A stretch of 64,000 bases of DNA from Pyrrhosoma nymphula. Taxonomy: Eukaryota; Arthropoda; Insecta; Odonata; Coenagrionidae. The notes below the pieces were generated by a model, which made no database searches, was not told the DNA's origin, and worked only from the letters and a program-made list of their open reading frames with translations. The stretch is taken from NCBI GenBank assembly GCA_963573305.1, contig OY754337.1, forward strand, positions 52,899,164 to 52,963,163, given 5' to 3'. Within the stretch, counting starts at the first letter, position 1; every line of letters starts with the position of its first letter. The position numbers and the translations under genes were made by a program. This document shows, in pieces, positions 21,653 through 30,874 of this stretch.

Positions 21653-22179
21653 GCAACATCGTGTTCTTTCAAGCTCGATTAGCGAGAAAAAATAGTCAGG
21701 AAATGAATGATTTTGTGGTTGACATAGTTTTAAGCAGACGTTTTTCTTAATGTAGCCCGAATATGGTTTTAATGGCATTTAAGTCGCTTTATGATGAAAG
21801 AAACAACTAGTAAATAAAGGAAAAAAATATGAAAGTACGATTCAAATCACTGATAATATTATCACACACAGAATTCGTCATTAAAGGTCTGCATAAAGAA
21901 CCATCGAAGACCAGAGGTTGATTGGCGATTAAATGAGCGTAGGGTTTGGGAGTGTTAACAGGTGGTGCCGTGACACGTAAGGCCCATGCTTTACTCAAAT
22001 CCGCTTCCATGAATGGGAAATGAATCAACGTCACCACTATTAATCCGTCTCTCGCTATGGATCATTTTTCCTCTCTCAAACCGGAATCAAGATAGTAGAT
22101 AATTGATTCACAAAGCCTGACGTGTTTACAACTGCGATAGCACGAATGATAAGCCATGAATATTAGGTCAATAACGCGC

Positions 22180-22305
22180 GGATAGAGGAGAGGATACTGA
22201 GCATGGGGGAAGGAGAAGAAAGAGAATAGGCTTCATGGACGGCATGAAAAGAGGTAGGAAGCATCCTGAGATGAAGAAAAAATAGTGAAAGCAAATTAAG
22301 GCTTG
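22180..22305 (+). pseudogene. RTE-type LINE ORF2 fragment
   Basis: Reads IEERILSMGEGEERE and, in the next frame, RRKRIGFMDGMKRGRKHPEM, matching 'VIEGRMLGKRGRGRQRIGFM' and 'DGMKKGRTYAEM' at 29935-30048. A frameshift separates the halves. Confidence 0.65.
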
Positions 22306-22400
22306 TACCTACAAAAATCTAGAGGATATTTACTCGCTCCCATTTAAACCTACCTTAGCTGATACATCATCCTAATCTTCTACTATAATTATCACCGATG

Positions 22401-22440
<40 letters not shown>
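22401..22440. repeat. (TA)n microsatellite at the PLE 5' junction
   Basis: An uninterrupted TA run. Similar runs mark PLE ends at 24291-24320, 24659-24697 and 33938-33979. Frames such as YIYIYIYI across these runs are artefacts. Confidence 0.9.
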
Positions 22441-22444
<4 letters not shown>

Positions 22445-22797
22445 TTCCAGGAAAATCACTCGGGTGATAAATATACAGTATGCCAAGAGGGTGGCCGATA
22501 AAAAATATACACACGGAAAAAAGAACACTTACACATAAAAATTTTCGATATTTCGGTGAAGTCTAGCTCCACCTTTCTCAAGGTTTAAGGTAGGAATGAA
22601 GAAAAGGAGAGAGATTGAGGTATGGGAGGGGAAAGAGGGGGAGACGAAGGTGTAAGAGGGGAAGGAGGGGAAAGAGGGAGAGAGGAAGGTGTAGGAGGGG
22701 AAGGAGGGGAAAGACGAAGAGCGGGGAGAGGGCGTGGAGGAAGCAGGGAGAGATGAGATGAGGGGGAGGGAGAAACTAGTGTGATTAATTTAAATTA

Positions 22798-23991
22798 GTG
22801 AAACAAATTAAAGGATGCGCTATGGGTAGTCGCTTCAGTCCTTCCTACGCCAACCTTTTCCTTGGACTTTTTGAACAATCTTTTCTATCTTCATGCTCAC
22901 TAAAACCTCTTCTCTGGCTTCGTTACATTGACGACATCTTCCTTTTATGGCCACATGGTATTCATTCTCTCAACTCTTTTATTTCCTCCCTCAACGCCTC
23001 CTCTCCCCTCTCCTTTACTTCTAACATCTCTGCCTCTAACGTCGTCTTTCTGGACGTAAACGTCTCCCTCTCTGACCGCAAATTTAGCACTTCCGTGCAT
23101 ATCAAGCCCACCAACCAACAACAATACCTCCATTATAACAGCTGCCACCCCTCCCATACTAAACGTTCCCTCCCCTACTCCCTTTCTATTCGTGGCCACC
23201 GAATTTGCAACAACCCTGACTCCCTTGATAAATTCCTTACTAACCTCCATCAATCTCTTCTTCGCAGAGGCTATCCAGAGCAACTTCTCAATAAAAAAAT
23301 CCTCAAAAAACCACACTCCCCCAAACTGCCTCCTACTAATAGCATTTCCCAACACAATATCTCCCTCTGTACCACCTACTTCCCAGGTGTGGACTCTATT
23401 AGGCGTATTATTAAAAACCTCTACCCTATCCTGTCGGACAACCTAACCACTTCTAAAATATTCCCCCAATGTCCCTCTCTCAGCTTCAGACGCCCCCCCA
23501 ATCTATCCGCCATTTTCAATATTACCAAACCCCTGTCCAAATCACTCAAACCCACCAAATCCCTTCCCACCCCTTGCAACCGCCCGCGATGTAAAACTTG
23601 CCCCATCCTCATCACCCAGCCCTTGCCGGACAAGTTCCTCGCTTTTCCCCTCCCTTCTGTCCTCTCACCCTCCTGCACCACGCCTAACATTGTCTACATC
23701 CTCCTCTGCCAATACTGCCCTTCTTTCTATATTGGCTTATCCACCACTCCTCTCAATATTAGAATGAATGGGCACCGCTCGTCTTGTAACGATTGCCCCT
23801 CCCTCTCTGTTTCTCTCCCTGTCGCCATTCACGTCTCCTCCCACAACTCCACTTTCAATAACACTTTTAAAGTCGGTCTACTTGCTTCCCTTCCCCCTTC
23901 TTCCTCTCCCCTTCAGCTCAAAGATCTTGAATCTTCTTGTATTTTAATCCACCAGGCTTTCTCGCCCCCCGGACTCAATAAATCACACTAG
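22798..23991 (+). CDS. Penelope-like RT-GIY-YIG protein, N-terminally truncated
   Basis: A 397-codon open frame, free of stops. It starts inside the RT with IKGCAMGSRFSPSYANLF (RT motif 4), followed about 20 residues later by LLWLRYIDDIFLLW (motif 5, catalytic YIDD). Next come the thumb-like region with VVFLDVNVSL, a long Pro/Ser/Thr-rich linker, then a C-terminal GIY-YIG endonuclease near residues 300-335: NIVYILLCQYC, FYIGLST, then NIRMNGHRS. The C-x2-C pair, YIG, arginine and histidine are all present. RT motifs 1-3 and the N-terminus are absent because the copy is truncated at 22787. The first codon here is GTG and no real start exists, so no active protein is expected. The intact frame reflects young age. 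The 136-codon minus-strand frame is a shadow. Confidence 0.9.
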   Translation: MKQIKGCAMGSRFSPSYANLFLGLFEQSFLSSCSLKPLLWLRYIDDIFLLWPHGIHSLNSFISSLNASSPLSFTSNISASNVVFLDVNVSLSDRKFSTSVHIKPTNQQQYLHYNSCHPSHTKRSLPYSLSIRGHRICNNPDSLDKFLTNLHQSLLRRGYPEQLLNKKILKKPHSPKLPPTNSISQHNISLCTTYFPGVDSIRRIIKNLYPILSDNLTTSKIFPQCPSLSFRRPPNLSAIFNITKPLSKSLKPTKSLPTPCNRPRCKTCPILITQPLPDKFLAFPLPSVLSPSCTTPNIVYILLCQYCPSFYIGLSTTPLNIRMNGHRSSCNDCPSLSVSLPVAIHVSSHNSTFNNTFKVGLLASLPPSSSPLQLKDLESSCILIHQAFSPPGLNKSH

Positions 23992-24185
23992 TTTCTCCCT
24001 CCCCCTCATCTCATCTCTCCCTGCTTCCTCCACGCCCTCTCCCCGCTCTTCGTCTTTCCCCTCCTTCCCCTCCTACACCTTCCTCTCTCCCTCTTTCCCC
24101 TCCTTCCCCTCTTACACCTTCGTCTCCCCCTCTTTCCCCTCCCATACCTCAATCTCTCTCCTTTTCTTCATTCCTACCTTAAACC

Positions 24186-24220
24186 TTGAGAAAGGTGGAG
24201 CTAGACTTCACCGAAATATC
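24186..24220 (+). ncRNA. Hammerhead-like motif in the PLE arm
   Basis: TTGAGAA (24186-24192), spacer A, stem GGTG...CACC (24194-24197 with 24209-24212), GAAA (24213-24216), then TAT-C. In GAAATATC the ATAT is self-complementary and followed by C, the cleavable base in a hammerhead. C3-G8 of the consensus is replaced by T-A, a pair-preserving change. The inverse copy lies in the left arm at about 22547-22581. The spacer base before stem II is not canonical. Confidence 0.45.
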
Positions 24221-24288
24221 GAAAATTTTTATGTGTAAGTGTTCTTTTTTCCGTGTGTATATTTTTTATCGGCCACCCTCTTGGCATA

Positions 24289-24324
<36 letters not shown>

Positions 24325-24340
24325 TTTATTTTTCTCTTCT

Positions 24341-24394
24341 AAAGCTGACGAAGGACCAACCGGTCCGAAATGTTCCCGTAAGAACGAATTCTTT
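24341..24394 (+). ncRNA. Hammerhead ribozyme candidate with canonical core
   Basis: Stem I AAAG (24341-24344) with CTTT (24391-24394). CTGACGA (24345-24351), spacer A, stem II GGACC-AACC-GGTCC (24353-24366), GAAA (24367-24370). Stem III: T plus GTTC (24372-24375) pairs with GAAC (24382-24385), a GA bulge, then AT and T, so the predicted cleavage is after 24390 in an ATT (NUH) triplet. All invariant core bases are present; the extra A before stem II and the GA bulge are atypical. It sits between two PLE ends, just after a (TA)n run. Confidence 0.55.
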
Positions 24395-24487
24395 ATCTTT
24401 ATCTCTTTCTCCTACCTCCTGTAAGTTTTAATTTATATATTTGTGGCCAATTGGCGAAAACTCCAAAATAATATATATATATATATA
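24395..24487 (+). mobile_element. 3' end of a second PLE-like lineage
   Basis: After the hammerhead candidate the sequence runs through TTTGTGGCCAATTGGCGAAA and closes in a TA microsatellite. This parallels 'TATCGGCCACC..TTGGCAT' then (TA)n of the main lineage and 'TTGTGGCAAAGTTTA' (minus strand) at 34046-34060. It looks like a solo, 5'-truncated terminus. Confidence 0.45.
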
Positions 24488-24535
24488 CACTCAATCATTC
24501 GAAAACATGACGCTCAAAGGCGCGAATATATATAT

Positions 24536-24654
24536 GATTCCTACTTTAAACCTTGAGAAAGGTGGAGCTAGTCTTCACCGAAATATCGGAAGTTTTTATT
24601 TGTAAGTGTTCTTTTTTCCGTGTGTATATTTTTTATCGGCCACCCTCTTGGCAT

Positions 24655-24697
<43 letters not shown>
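24536..24697 (+). mobile_element. PLE 3' end, solo truncated copy
   Basis: ATTCCTACTTTAAACC, the motif TTGAGAA-A-GGTG...CACC-GAAATATC (24553-24587), then TATCGGCCACCCTCTTGGCA and (TA)n follow the end of the copy at 24165-24300 closely, with a handful of substitutions. No coding sequence is attached. Confidence 0.8.
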
Positions 24698-24992
24698 CTT
24701 CTTGGAGAATCACTCGGGTGATAAATATATAATATGCCAAGAGGGTGGCCGATAAAAATATAGAAAGAGAGAAAAATGACACTCACAAATTTAAACTTCC
24801 GATATTTCGGTGGGAACGTGACCACCTTTCTCAGGGTAGAGAGTAGGAATCTCCTACCCTCTACTCCAATTCCTACTCTCTACCCTGAGAAAGGTGGTCA
24901 CGATACCACCGAAATATCGGAAGTTTAAATTTGTGAGTGTCCTTTTTTTCTGTTTCTATATTTTTATCGGCCACCCTCTTGGCATATTATAT
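24698..24992. mobile_element. PLE terminal palindrome: two inverted ends without coding region
   Basis: The arms at 24731-24850 and 24869-24988 pair with a constant coordinate sum (no net gap), separated by 18 bp. The left extension (24700-24730) repeats the ATCACTCGGGTGAT hairpin seen at 22457-22470. The right arm core is CTGAGAA (24885-24891), spacer, GGTGG...CCACC, GAAATATC. This is the same design as the full element with the ORF removed. Confidence 0.8.
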
Positions 24993-26190
24993 ATATATTA
25001 TAAGTCAGTAACTTTCACATAAGAAATACACGTGAAGCTGAATCTTCATTTAGCTGCAGATAATATTTTTTTTGTAAAATTAGATTAGAAATAGTGGTTT
25101 TCTATTATTGGAAAAAGTACCAATAGAAAGAAAATAAAATAAAGATTTTTATTCCTTCGATGGGATTTTGTGTTCCGGTCAAAATTCCGAAATATTTGCT
25201 AAAACGTAACGATTTTTCGCAATATTTTAGCGTTTTTGAGTCATCGTTTCCATAACGACCATACTTATTGTTGAAGTCGAGATTACGCGTATATCCATTA
25301 ACTCAATGATTCTTTGCACTAAATAAGACATGAATGGTTAATTACAATCTATGTAAATTATAATACTTCGCGTTGATATTCAACGGGCACCTTCACTACT
25401 ACATAATAACAATGCACGAATCTTCATCAATGAATCTCAATCTCACGAATCAATGCCTCTCAATCTTCAAGTAAAAGTCTCCAATTGTTTTTATTACACA
25501 GGACATCTAGACAACATCATTCAGGTACCTATGCGTTTCCTATGAGACTGTAATACTTTTCAACACTCAATAAAACTTCGTGATTTTACTCAAAGCAGTT
25601 ATAATTTTGATAACATGAATTGGATTCATTCCATGCTGTAAAATAGAGTTTCTTTTTAACATTAAATGTACAGGTGAATTCAGAACAATTTTATCACTAA
25701 AAAGTGCTTATTCAGGCGGATCACACTCTGGCCAAACTAGAGGTTTGAGTTCGAATTCTATCTCTGGAATAATAAATAAACTGACTGTTGTTGTGAACTT
25801 TAAAGTTCATGTAAACTGAGCATAGTTCACTGCTGCATATTCAGAACAGTAGAAGAATTAATTCCGACAACTTCCGAGCTATCGTCAGTTCCCATTTGAT
25901 AAATATCCACATGAAAGAAAGAAAAGTGAAGTTAAATCATCAGAGAATAGTTTGAGATACCTGTTGGTGGTGTAAGTTCGGTGAAGTAAAAAAGAAATAT
26001 CAAAACAAACATTTATGTTGGGCCGGATTGGTTATTTTGGGAGACAAACAAGAAGATTTTCCCGTTTGGGACATGAGGATAGAACTGATGATATCAGGCC
26101 TGACCTCGTGGAAATTATGGATATCCATGACGAGAAAACCACCTTTGGGTTATTATTTCCACATTTTTATTTGGTACACAAACATATTTA
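24993..26190. other. Unrecognised AT-rich DNA
   Basis: No coding motif. A weak tRNA B-box-like stretch (GAGTTCGAATTCTATC, about 25747) may be a decayed SINE. The rest shows no element ends. Confidence 0.35.
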
Positions 26191-26512
26191 TTAGGTTTGG
26201 TTGTTATTTCCACAAAACTGATTTGTGGAAATAGCAAAGGTGGTTTCTCGACATGAACATGAGGATAGGTTGGTGAGGGAAGGTTTATTTTCGGAGAAGA
26301 AGGAAGATGGAGAGAAGTCCGGCACCGGTGTTAGCCTACTCTCAACAAAAGGCGGCAAGGGGAACACATTAGGGCAACTACCCTTGAAGTTCTCCCCACA
26401 CAGTGGGGACCAGGATTTCACTGAAAAATAAGCGTAAATGCTGGGATTCGCACTCGGGTCCTCGGGAAGGGAAGGTAGTAGCTACAATAGCCACGAAACC
26501 AACCCGATCACT
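26191..26512 (-). mobile_element. tRNA-headed SINE, second copy
   Basis: The minus strand begins ATCGGGTTGGTTTCGTGGCT (A-box region), then GAGGACCCGAGTGCGAATCC (B-box region), then GATTTCACTG-type sequence (TTTTTCAGTGAAATCC), and a body ending near 26191. The head and junction match the copy at 6768-6990. Frames on both strands (26191-26431) are shadows. Confidence 0.65.
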
Positions 26513-26888
26513 TAATTAACATAGGGGACTTTAGAGGCACGGCAATACATATTTCTCGATGAAAACGATGTATGGTTTGTTCACATATTACCAAACATTA
26601 TTAAACAAAAATATAAAAAAGTTCTCAAAATTATATCATACTGAATAAATTATCCATGTCTAGGCTTAGATTGCTTGAACAATTGAGAATAGATATCTTT
26701 CAGAGCGACACGGAGAATATCATATTAGAACCCCACTATATTTCCAGGTCCGAGAGAAACGATAAATTAAGAGAGATATTTTGCCGAACGGAAAGGTATG
26801 GGAATCCGTTTTTCCCCTGAACAATAAGGGACTTTAATAAATGCTAGGCGTAATTTCATTAGAGAGTTTTCTTTTTATATCTAAACGG

Positions 26889-26958
26889 CTGGTGTCCTAA
26901 CACCCCCCGCCACACGCCTATTGAGGCGGCTTGCGGGGTAGTATGTAGACGTAGATTA
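26889..26958 (+). mobile_element. LINE 3' tail, truncated copy
   Basis: CTGGTGTCCTAACACCCCCC, GCCACACGCC, TTGAGGCGGCTTGCGGGG, GTATGTAGACGTAGA: the tail consensus of the LINE at 16606-16694 with several CpG changes. Confidence 0.75.
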
Positions 26959-27359
26959 AATTAGAGCTTTTAGATATTCTCAGTGCAAATACTTAAGCTA
27001 AAGAGAAATTCTCAAGGCAGAACGAGGGAAAAACCATTCAATGACACCCCCAATAATTTTTTATACCTCAGAGAGAATTATCGCATTAGTTACGGCACTT
27101 GCTCCATTATCGACAGCTCATTCATAAGAGATGTTTACTCTCAATAGCGATGGCTCTTGTCGGTGACTCTTGCGAAAGAAGAAAGACTAAAGTTGGTAGT
27201 CATCCCGTGGAAATCTACTCAACTGCTATCCACACTGCCTCTACTAAAAATGCAACACAGTTATACACTTATAAATAGTGTCCGGATAATTCCAACGTCG
27301 GTGTCAAGGCCCAAGGACAATATGAATCCGGAGAATATTCTGCAAAGCAACAAAGGAGA

Positions 27360-27690
27360 GAAAATGGCGTCTGGACGCCCGTAAGTGAAGGCTATTTTTC
27401 CGCGGAAAATAATCCGCATAACATGGCTACCGCGCGCAATTCGTCCATAAATTTTATGAATAATGCAGTGCTTTTTTCACAAACTATTTCCATTTTGTAT
27501 TTTTCTACAAAAGTAACTACGGTACTGCGACAAATCCTCTCCTTATACCTAGATGTTTCCGGCGTATTTACCTCCCAACGATTCCAACTGATCCATTCAA
27601 TATGGCCGATTACGCATTTTAACGACTTCAATATTCCCCGATGGATGGTACCGAATGGATCCCATTCATTCCCTTCTATCTTCTAAAGGT
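27360..27690 (+). repeat. Dispersed repeat family G, longest copy
   Basis: Shares ordered blocks with 4590-4685, 13549-13745 and 52360-52570: AACATGGCTACCGCGCGCAA, TTTATGAATAATGCAGTGCT, TATTTTTCTACAAAAGTAAC, TATGGCCGATTACGCA. Overlapping frames on both strands are not conserved as proteins between copies. Confidence 0.6.
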
Positions 27691-28990
27691 TAGACGAAAA
27701 ATTATTTTGTTTGTGAAGCAGCTCTTTTTTTAATATCTAGTTGAGACTAATTTCATCAGAATACACCGGGAATCTCCATTTATTACCCATTTATCATTAA
27801 CTTTTAATAAAAATACGTACAAAATTCCCCAAAATTTCTCAGAGAATGAAATGTTTTAGAAGATTATTTCTGGCCCTAAGCTCTCATTATAGAAGCCTTT
27901 CTCGCTCGCATTGATTTACACAGATTGGGATTAAAAGTTACTGCGATTATTCTAGGCGGGGTTTAAAGTCCTCTAAAAAAATCGAGCATGAAAAGCCATG
28001 CAATTCTAACTTTATAGTTGACGAAACACAAAAAGTAAGAACCCGACCAAATTAGCTGCCACTCAAGTCTCTTAAGCTGAAATAACAACTAAAAAGGGAT
28101 GTTTTTTTTTAATTCGAACACTATTGACGATCACTGTGCCCACAAGATTTCGAGGAAGAACTTTTTCCCATCATGAGGGTTGAACAAGGATCATGCCACC
28201 AGAGGTTATGCATTCAGCATGCGCACACGAATTTCCCGGAGCAGGAAGAGGCAGGCGGGCACGTTTTTATACAACCTGATAGACCCGACAAGCAAATTGA
28301 GTTGCAACCTTGGGAAAAAAGCCAATGCCATATTTTAGAGAGGTTGAAGTATTTATCTCAAACACACATCCCACCAATTTCCCTTGTCCTAAATGGTCCC
28401 CGCTGGAAGTAATGCGTTAAAAAAGAAAAAGAAAACTTTTCTAAAGACACTGCCGCATATTCGATAACATCTTCAGCGTGGGCAGAAGTGTCATCGTTCT
28501 TTCGACTGATTCGCTTTTGATTGTCCAGCTATGACCCGTTCCACGCTGCCATTTCTACAACTAGGCGAGTTCCACACAAATTAACGAGGGTCGTTTAACG
28601 TTTGATGGGGATGACCTTTCATCCGGCCCATAGGCTGGACGTGGGCGGTTTTATTTTCAACCGCTGCCCTGAAGGATGAGAGACTAGAACTCAAAGTGGC
28701 GAAGTCTTCGCTCGGAGCGATACGCGACCATTAGTTTCGAGTGCAATCGCTGTACTTTTGACCTATCATTCTCCCGCGACACGCACACATCGCTGATTCC
28801 CACCGTGTTCCTGTCCTTACAAACACGCCGCCCACGCAACCCGAGACGCCATAGGTCGCAATCACGTGACGTGGTCGATCGCTTGCCTTCGCCACCAACG
28901 CAATACAGTGAGAGAGATACGTATGACGACCTTATAGTGCAAAGAATCACATTTATCTTCTTCGATATTCGATTGATTTCAAAATTGTCA
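27691..28990. other. Unrecognised DNA with a CpG-rich patch
   Basis: 28690-28880 is richer in CG dinucleotides and carries frames on both strands (28684-29043 minus, 28805-29095 plus) without recognised motifs. It could be a diverged transposon terminus or an exon. No splice pair was convincing. Confidence 0.3.
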
Positions 28991-28992
28991 GC

Positions 28993-29144
28993 ACCCACAC
29001 AGCACAGAATTAATAATATGCACAGAGTTAATAATATGCACATAGCATGCGTAAACCATGCATACTATGCACAACTAGGCGAAAAATGTGCATAGTACGT
29101 ATTAGAATATTTTGTGCATAATGTTGACTCTGTGCTGAGTGGGT
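28993..29144. mobile_element. Small MITE/foldback (152 bp)
   Basis: The left end is ACCCACACAGCACAGAATTA; the right end on the minus strand is ACCCACTCAGCACAGAGTCA. Inside, CACAGARTTAATAATATG is tandemly duplicated. No target duplication is seen. Confidence 0.6.
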
Positions 29145-29397
29145 ACGGAGAAATGGAAGAGCGCAAGATATTTAAAGGCGGCTTTACACATGTAGTTCAC
29201 TTCTATTCGAGTAGCGAGGGAAGCGATAGATGGAAGGGTATAGCTACTTGCAGAGCACTGTTCTGATAACGTATTGTTTAGAAATGGAAGTAAGCAATGT
29301 ATCTAGTAAGCAATGTATCGGAAACAGATGTGATACATGTTTCCAATATCGCAACACAACAGCGCACTTGCTTTCCATTCGCTCCCGACCCTGAGGA

Positions 29398-29460
29398 CTA
29401 GGCGGCGCACTTCAAAACAGATCGGGAGCAGAGTTGATGTGCGCTACACTACAAAAGAAT
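29398..29460 (+). repeat. Dispersed repeat H, copy 2
   Basis: GCGCACTTCAAAACAGATCG, then GAGTTGATGTGCGCT, match the minus-strand copy at 5186-5252. Confidence 0.55.
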
Positions 29461-29612
29461 GTCGATAATCGCATCCGCGATTGCTGTTGATTATCGTCAA
29501 ACGCATCGAATAGAGATAACGCAAAGTTTTTCATTACTATTAGGTACACAGCTTACCGTCAAAAAGTATCCAAAGTATCAGACGTGATGCTGCGGAACTT
29601 AAACATAATGAT

Positions 29613-29765
29613 GACAGAAATTGAAATTTTCCACTAGTAAAGTATTTTTTTCGCGACCTAGGTTTCGATGTACTACATCGCCATGCCAACCAGATGATGA
29701 TGTAGCAAATCGAAACCTAAGTCACAATAAATCTATTTTACTAGTGGAAAATTGCAATTTCTGTC
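29613..29765. mobile_element. Foldback F1: inverted pair of PLE-like ends
   Basis: Arms 29613-29680 and 29698-29765 pair at a constant sum of 59378. On the outgoing strands each arm contains GAAACCTAGGTC (left, minus strand) or GAAACCTAAGTC (right, plus strand), preceded by a short stem (GATGT...ACATC). It continues ACTAGTGGAAAATT. The motif set is shared with F2-F4. It abuts the RTE fragment at 29768. Confidence 0.65.
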
Positions 29766-29767
29766 TT

Positions 29768-30055
29768 CGTGTTCCAGATGTCGGTGTGGAGGAGGATGGA
29801 GAAGGTGCGGTGGACGGAAAGAAGACATATGAGTAAGTGCTTGACGTAGTAGGCGAGGAGAGGACACTTCTGGATGAGATTAGAGGAAGGCAGGGTATGT
29901 GGCTGGAGGCGGTAATGAGGGGGGCGATGGTTTGCTGAAGGCCGTGATAGAGGGAAGGATGTTGGGCAAGCGAGGTAGGGGAAGACAGAGAATAGGTTTT
30001 ATGGACGGGATGAAGAAAGGTAGGACTTACGCTGAGATGAAGAAATAAATACTAC
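29768..30055 (+). pseudogene. RTE-type LINE ORF2 C-terminal fragment
   Basis: In shifting frames it reads WRRMEKVRWTERR, VLDVVGEERTLLDEIRGRQG, WLEAVMRG and GLLKAVIEGRMLGKRGRGRQ, then RIGFMDGMKKGRTYAEMKK. This is the best preserved copy of the RTE C-terminus in the window. At least two frameshifts, one near 29925. No RT catalytic region. Confidence 0.8.
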
Positions 30056-30164
30056 AGGCAGATAAGGCAGTGCACGCGTAAGAGTCTGTAGGATTTTCTC
30101 TGACTTTCATCATAAACTACCTTTAACTGGTAGATTACTCATATGAAGAAGATTATGTATACCT

Positions 30165-30296
30165 TACCTTCAAAATAATTATATGCTTTTAACGAACTCA
30201 TGGAATATTTACTAAAGATTTGGTCGTAACTATTGCGTTTTCAGCGTACGGCGTGAACCACACAAGTCAAAGTCTCTAATACGCACACATAGTTAA
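30165..30296 (+). mobile_element. TTAA MITE family C, left piece of a split copy
   Basis: 'TTTTCAGCGTACGGCGTGAA' matches 34440-34460 and the family C interior at 33880-33902. It stops at the TTAA where family A begins (30293-30296). The matching right piece resumes near 30750. Confidence 0.5.
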
Positions 30297-30436
30297 GGTG
30301 GTTCCACTGTAAAATGCTTTAAATGTCATTTTATTCATATTCTGTCTACTTGTAGAAAAGTTTGTCCTCTATCTGGTATACACAACAAAATAATACCTTT
30401 CCACGCTTTTTTATTCCCTAATTGAACTTGAAACGC
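30297..30436 (-). mobile_element. TTAA MITE family A fragment nested in family C
   Basis: It starts after TTAA with GGTGGTTCCACTGTAAAATG and continues TCATTTTATTCATATTCTGT, CTACTTGTAGAAAAG, as in 42524-42600. The element's far end is not recognisable. Confidence 0.6.
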
Positions 30437-30744
30437 ACACACGCATAGAAGACACATTTTTTTATTTTCTTTCATCCCGTCGTATTTTTACTGCCGCACA
30501 GTTTAAACATACTTCCTTCCGCTGGAAATTTGTGGAATAATACACCTGGTGTTTTATACGAACTTTTGCAATAAGGAACATCACAGTATCGCACCATTAA
30601 TCAAAATAAATGTAAAATTACTGTAGATCAAAATGCACGGCAACGAGGAACTCAGCCAATGTTTCCCACAACACAGCTCGCTTGTTGTTGTCACGTGACC
30701 GTGTGACGTATTCGCTCGACTCGTCCATTGTTGTGAAGTTCAGT

Positions 30745-30874
30745 CATAAAAACTAAGTTTTTGCATCATACATATTACTATGATTACCTTAATCATATTA
30801 CAACAGCTTTAAATCTAAAATAATATTTAAATGGTCTCTTTTATGACTCCAGAGGAAAACATCCCTCAAACTAC
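30745..30874 (+). mobile_element. TTAA MITE family C, right piece
   Basis: TTTTTGCATCATACATATTA..GGTCTCTTTTATGACTCCAG..CCCTCAAACTACC parallels the family C right end at 57575-57699. The distal 4 bases are TATT, not TTAA. Confidence 0.5.

Larger units (their letters stand above)
22441..24320 (+). mobile_element. Penelope-like element, young 5'-truncated copy with inverted arms
   Basis: Layout: (TA)n; 5' extension 22441-22470 containing ATCACTCGGGTGAT; left inverted arm 22471-22786; coding segment; right arm 23981-24296; (TA)n. Coordinates pair with a constant sum at both ends of the arms and no mismatch was seen by eye, so the 316-bp arms appear gap-free and essentially identical. That implies a recent insertion. 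The right arm carries the element's 3' end. The left arm is an inverted copy that reaches 11 bases into the end of the ORF. Inverted 5' copies of the 3' end are a known PLE feature. Each arm contains the hammerhead-like motif. The other ends at 24536-24660, 24698-24992 and 34004-34170 belong to the same lineage. Confidence 0.9.

Noticed and set aside
22945..23355. 136-codon minus-strand frame over the PLE ORF
   Set aside because: Antisense shadow of the RT/GIY-YIG frame; Gly/Val-rich because the plus strand is pyrimidine-rich.
24186..24431. Frames with YIYIYIYI runs here, at 24568-24825 and 33783-34140
   Set aside because: Translations of TA microsatellites joined to PLE ends; not proteins.
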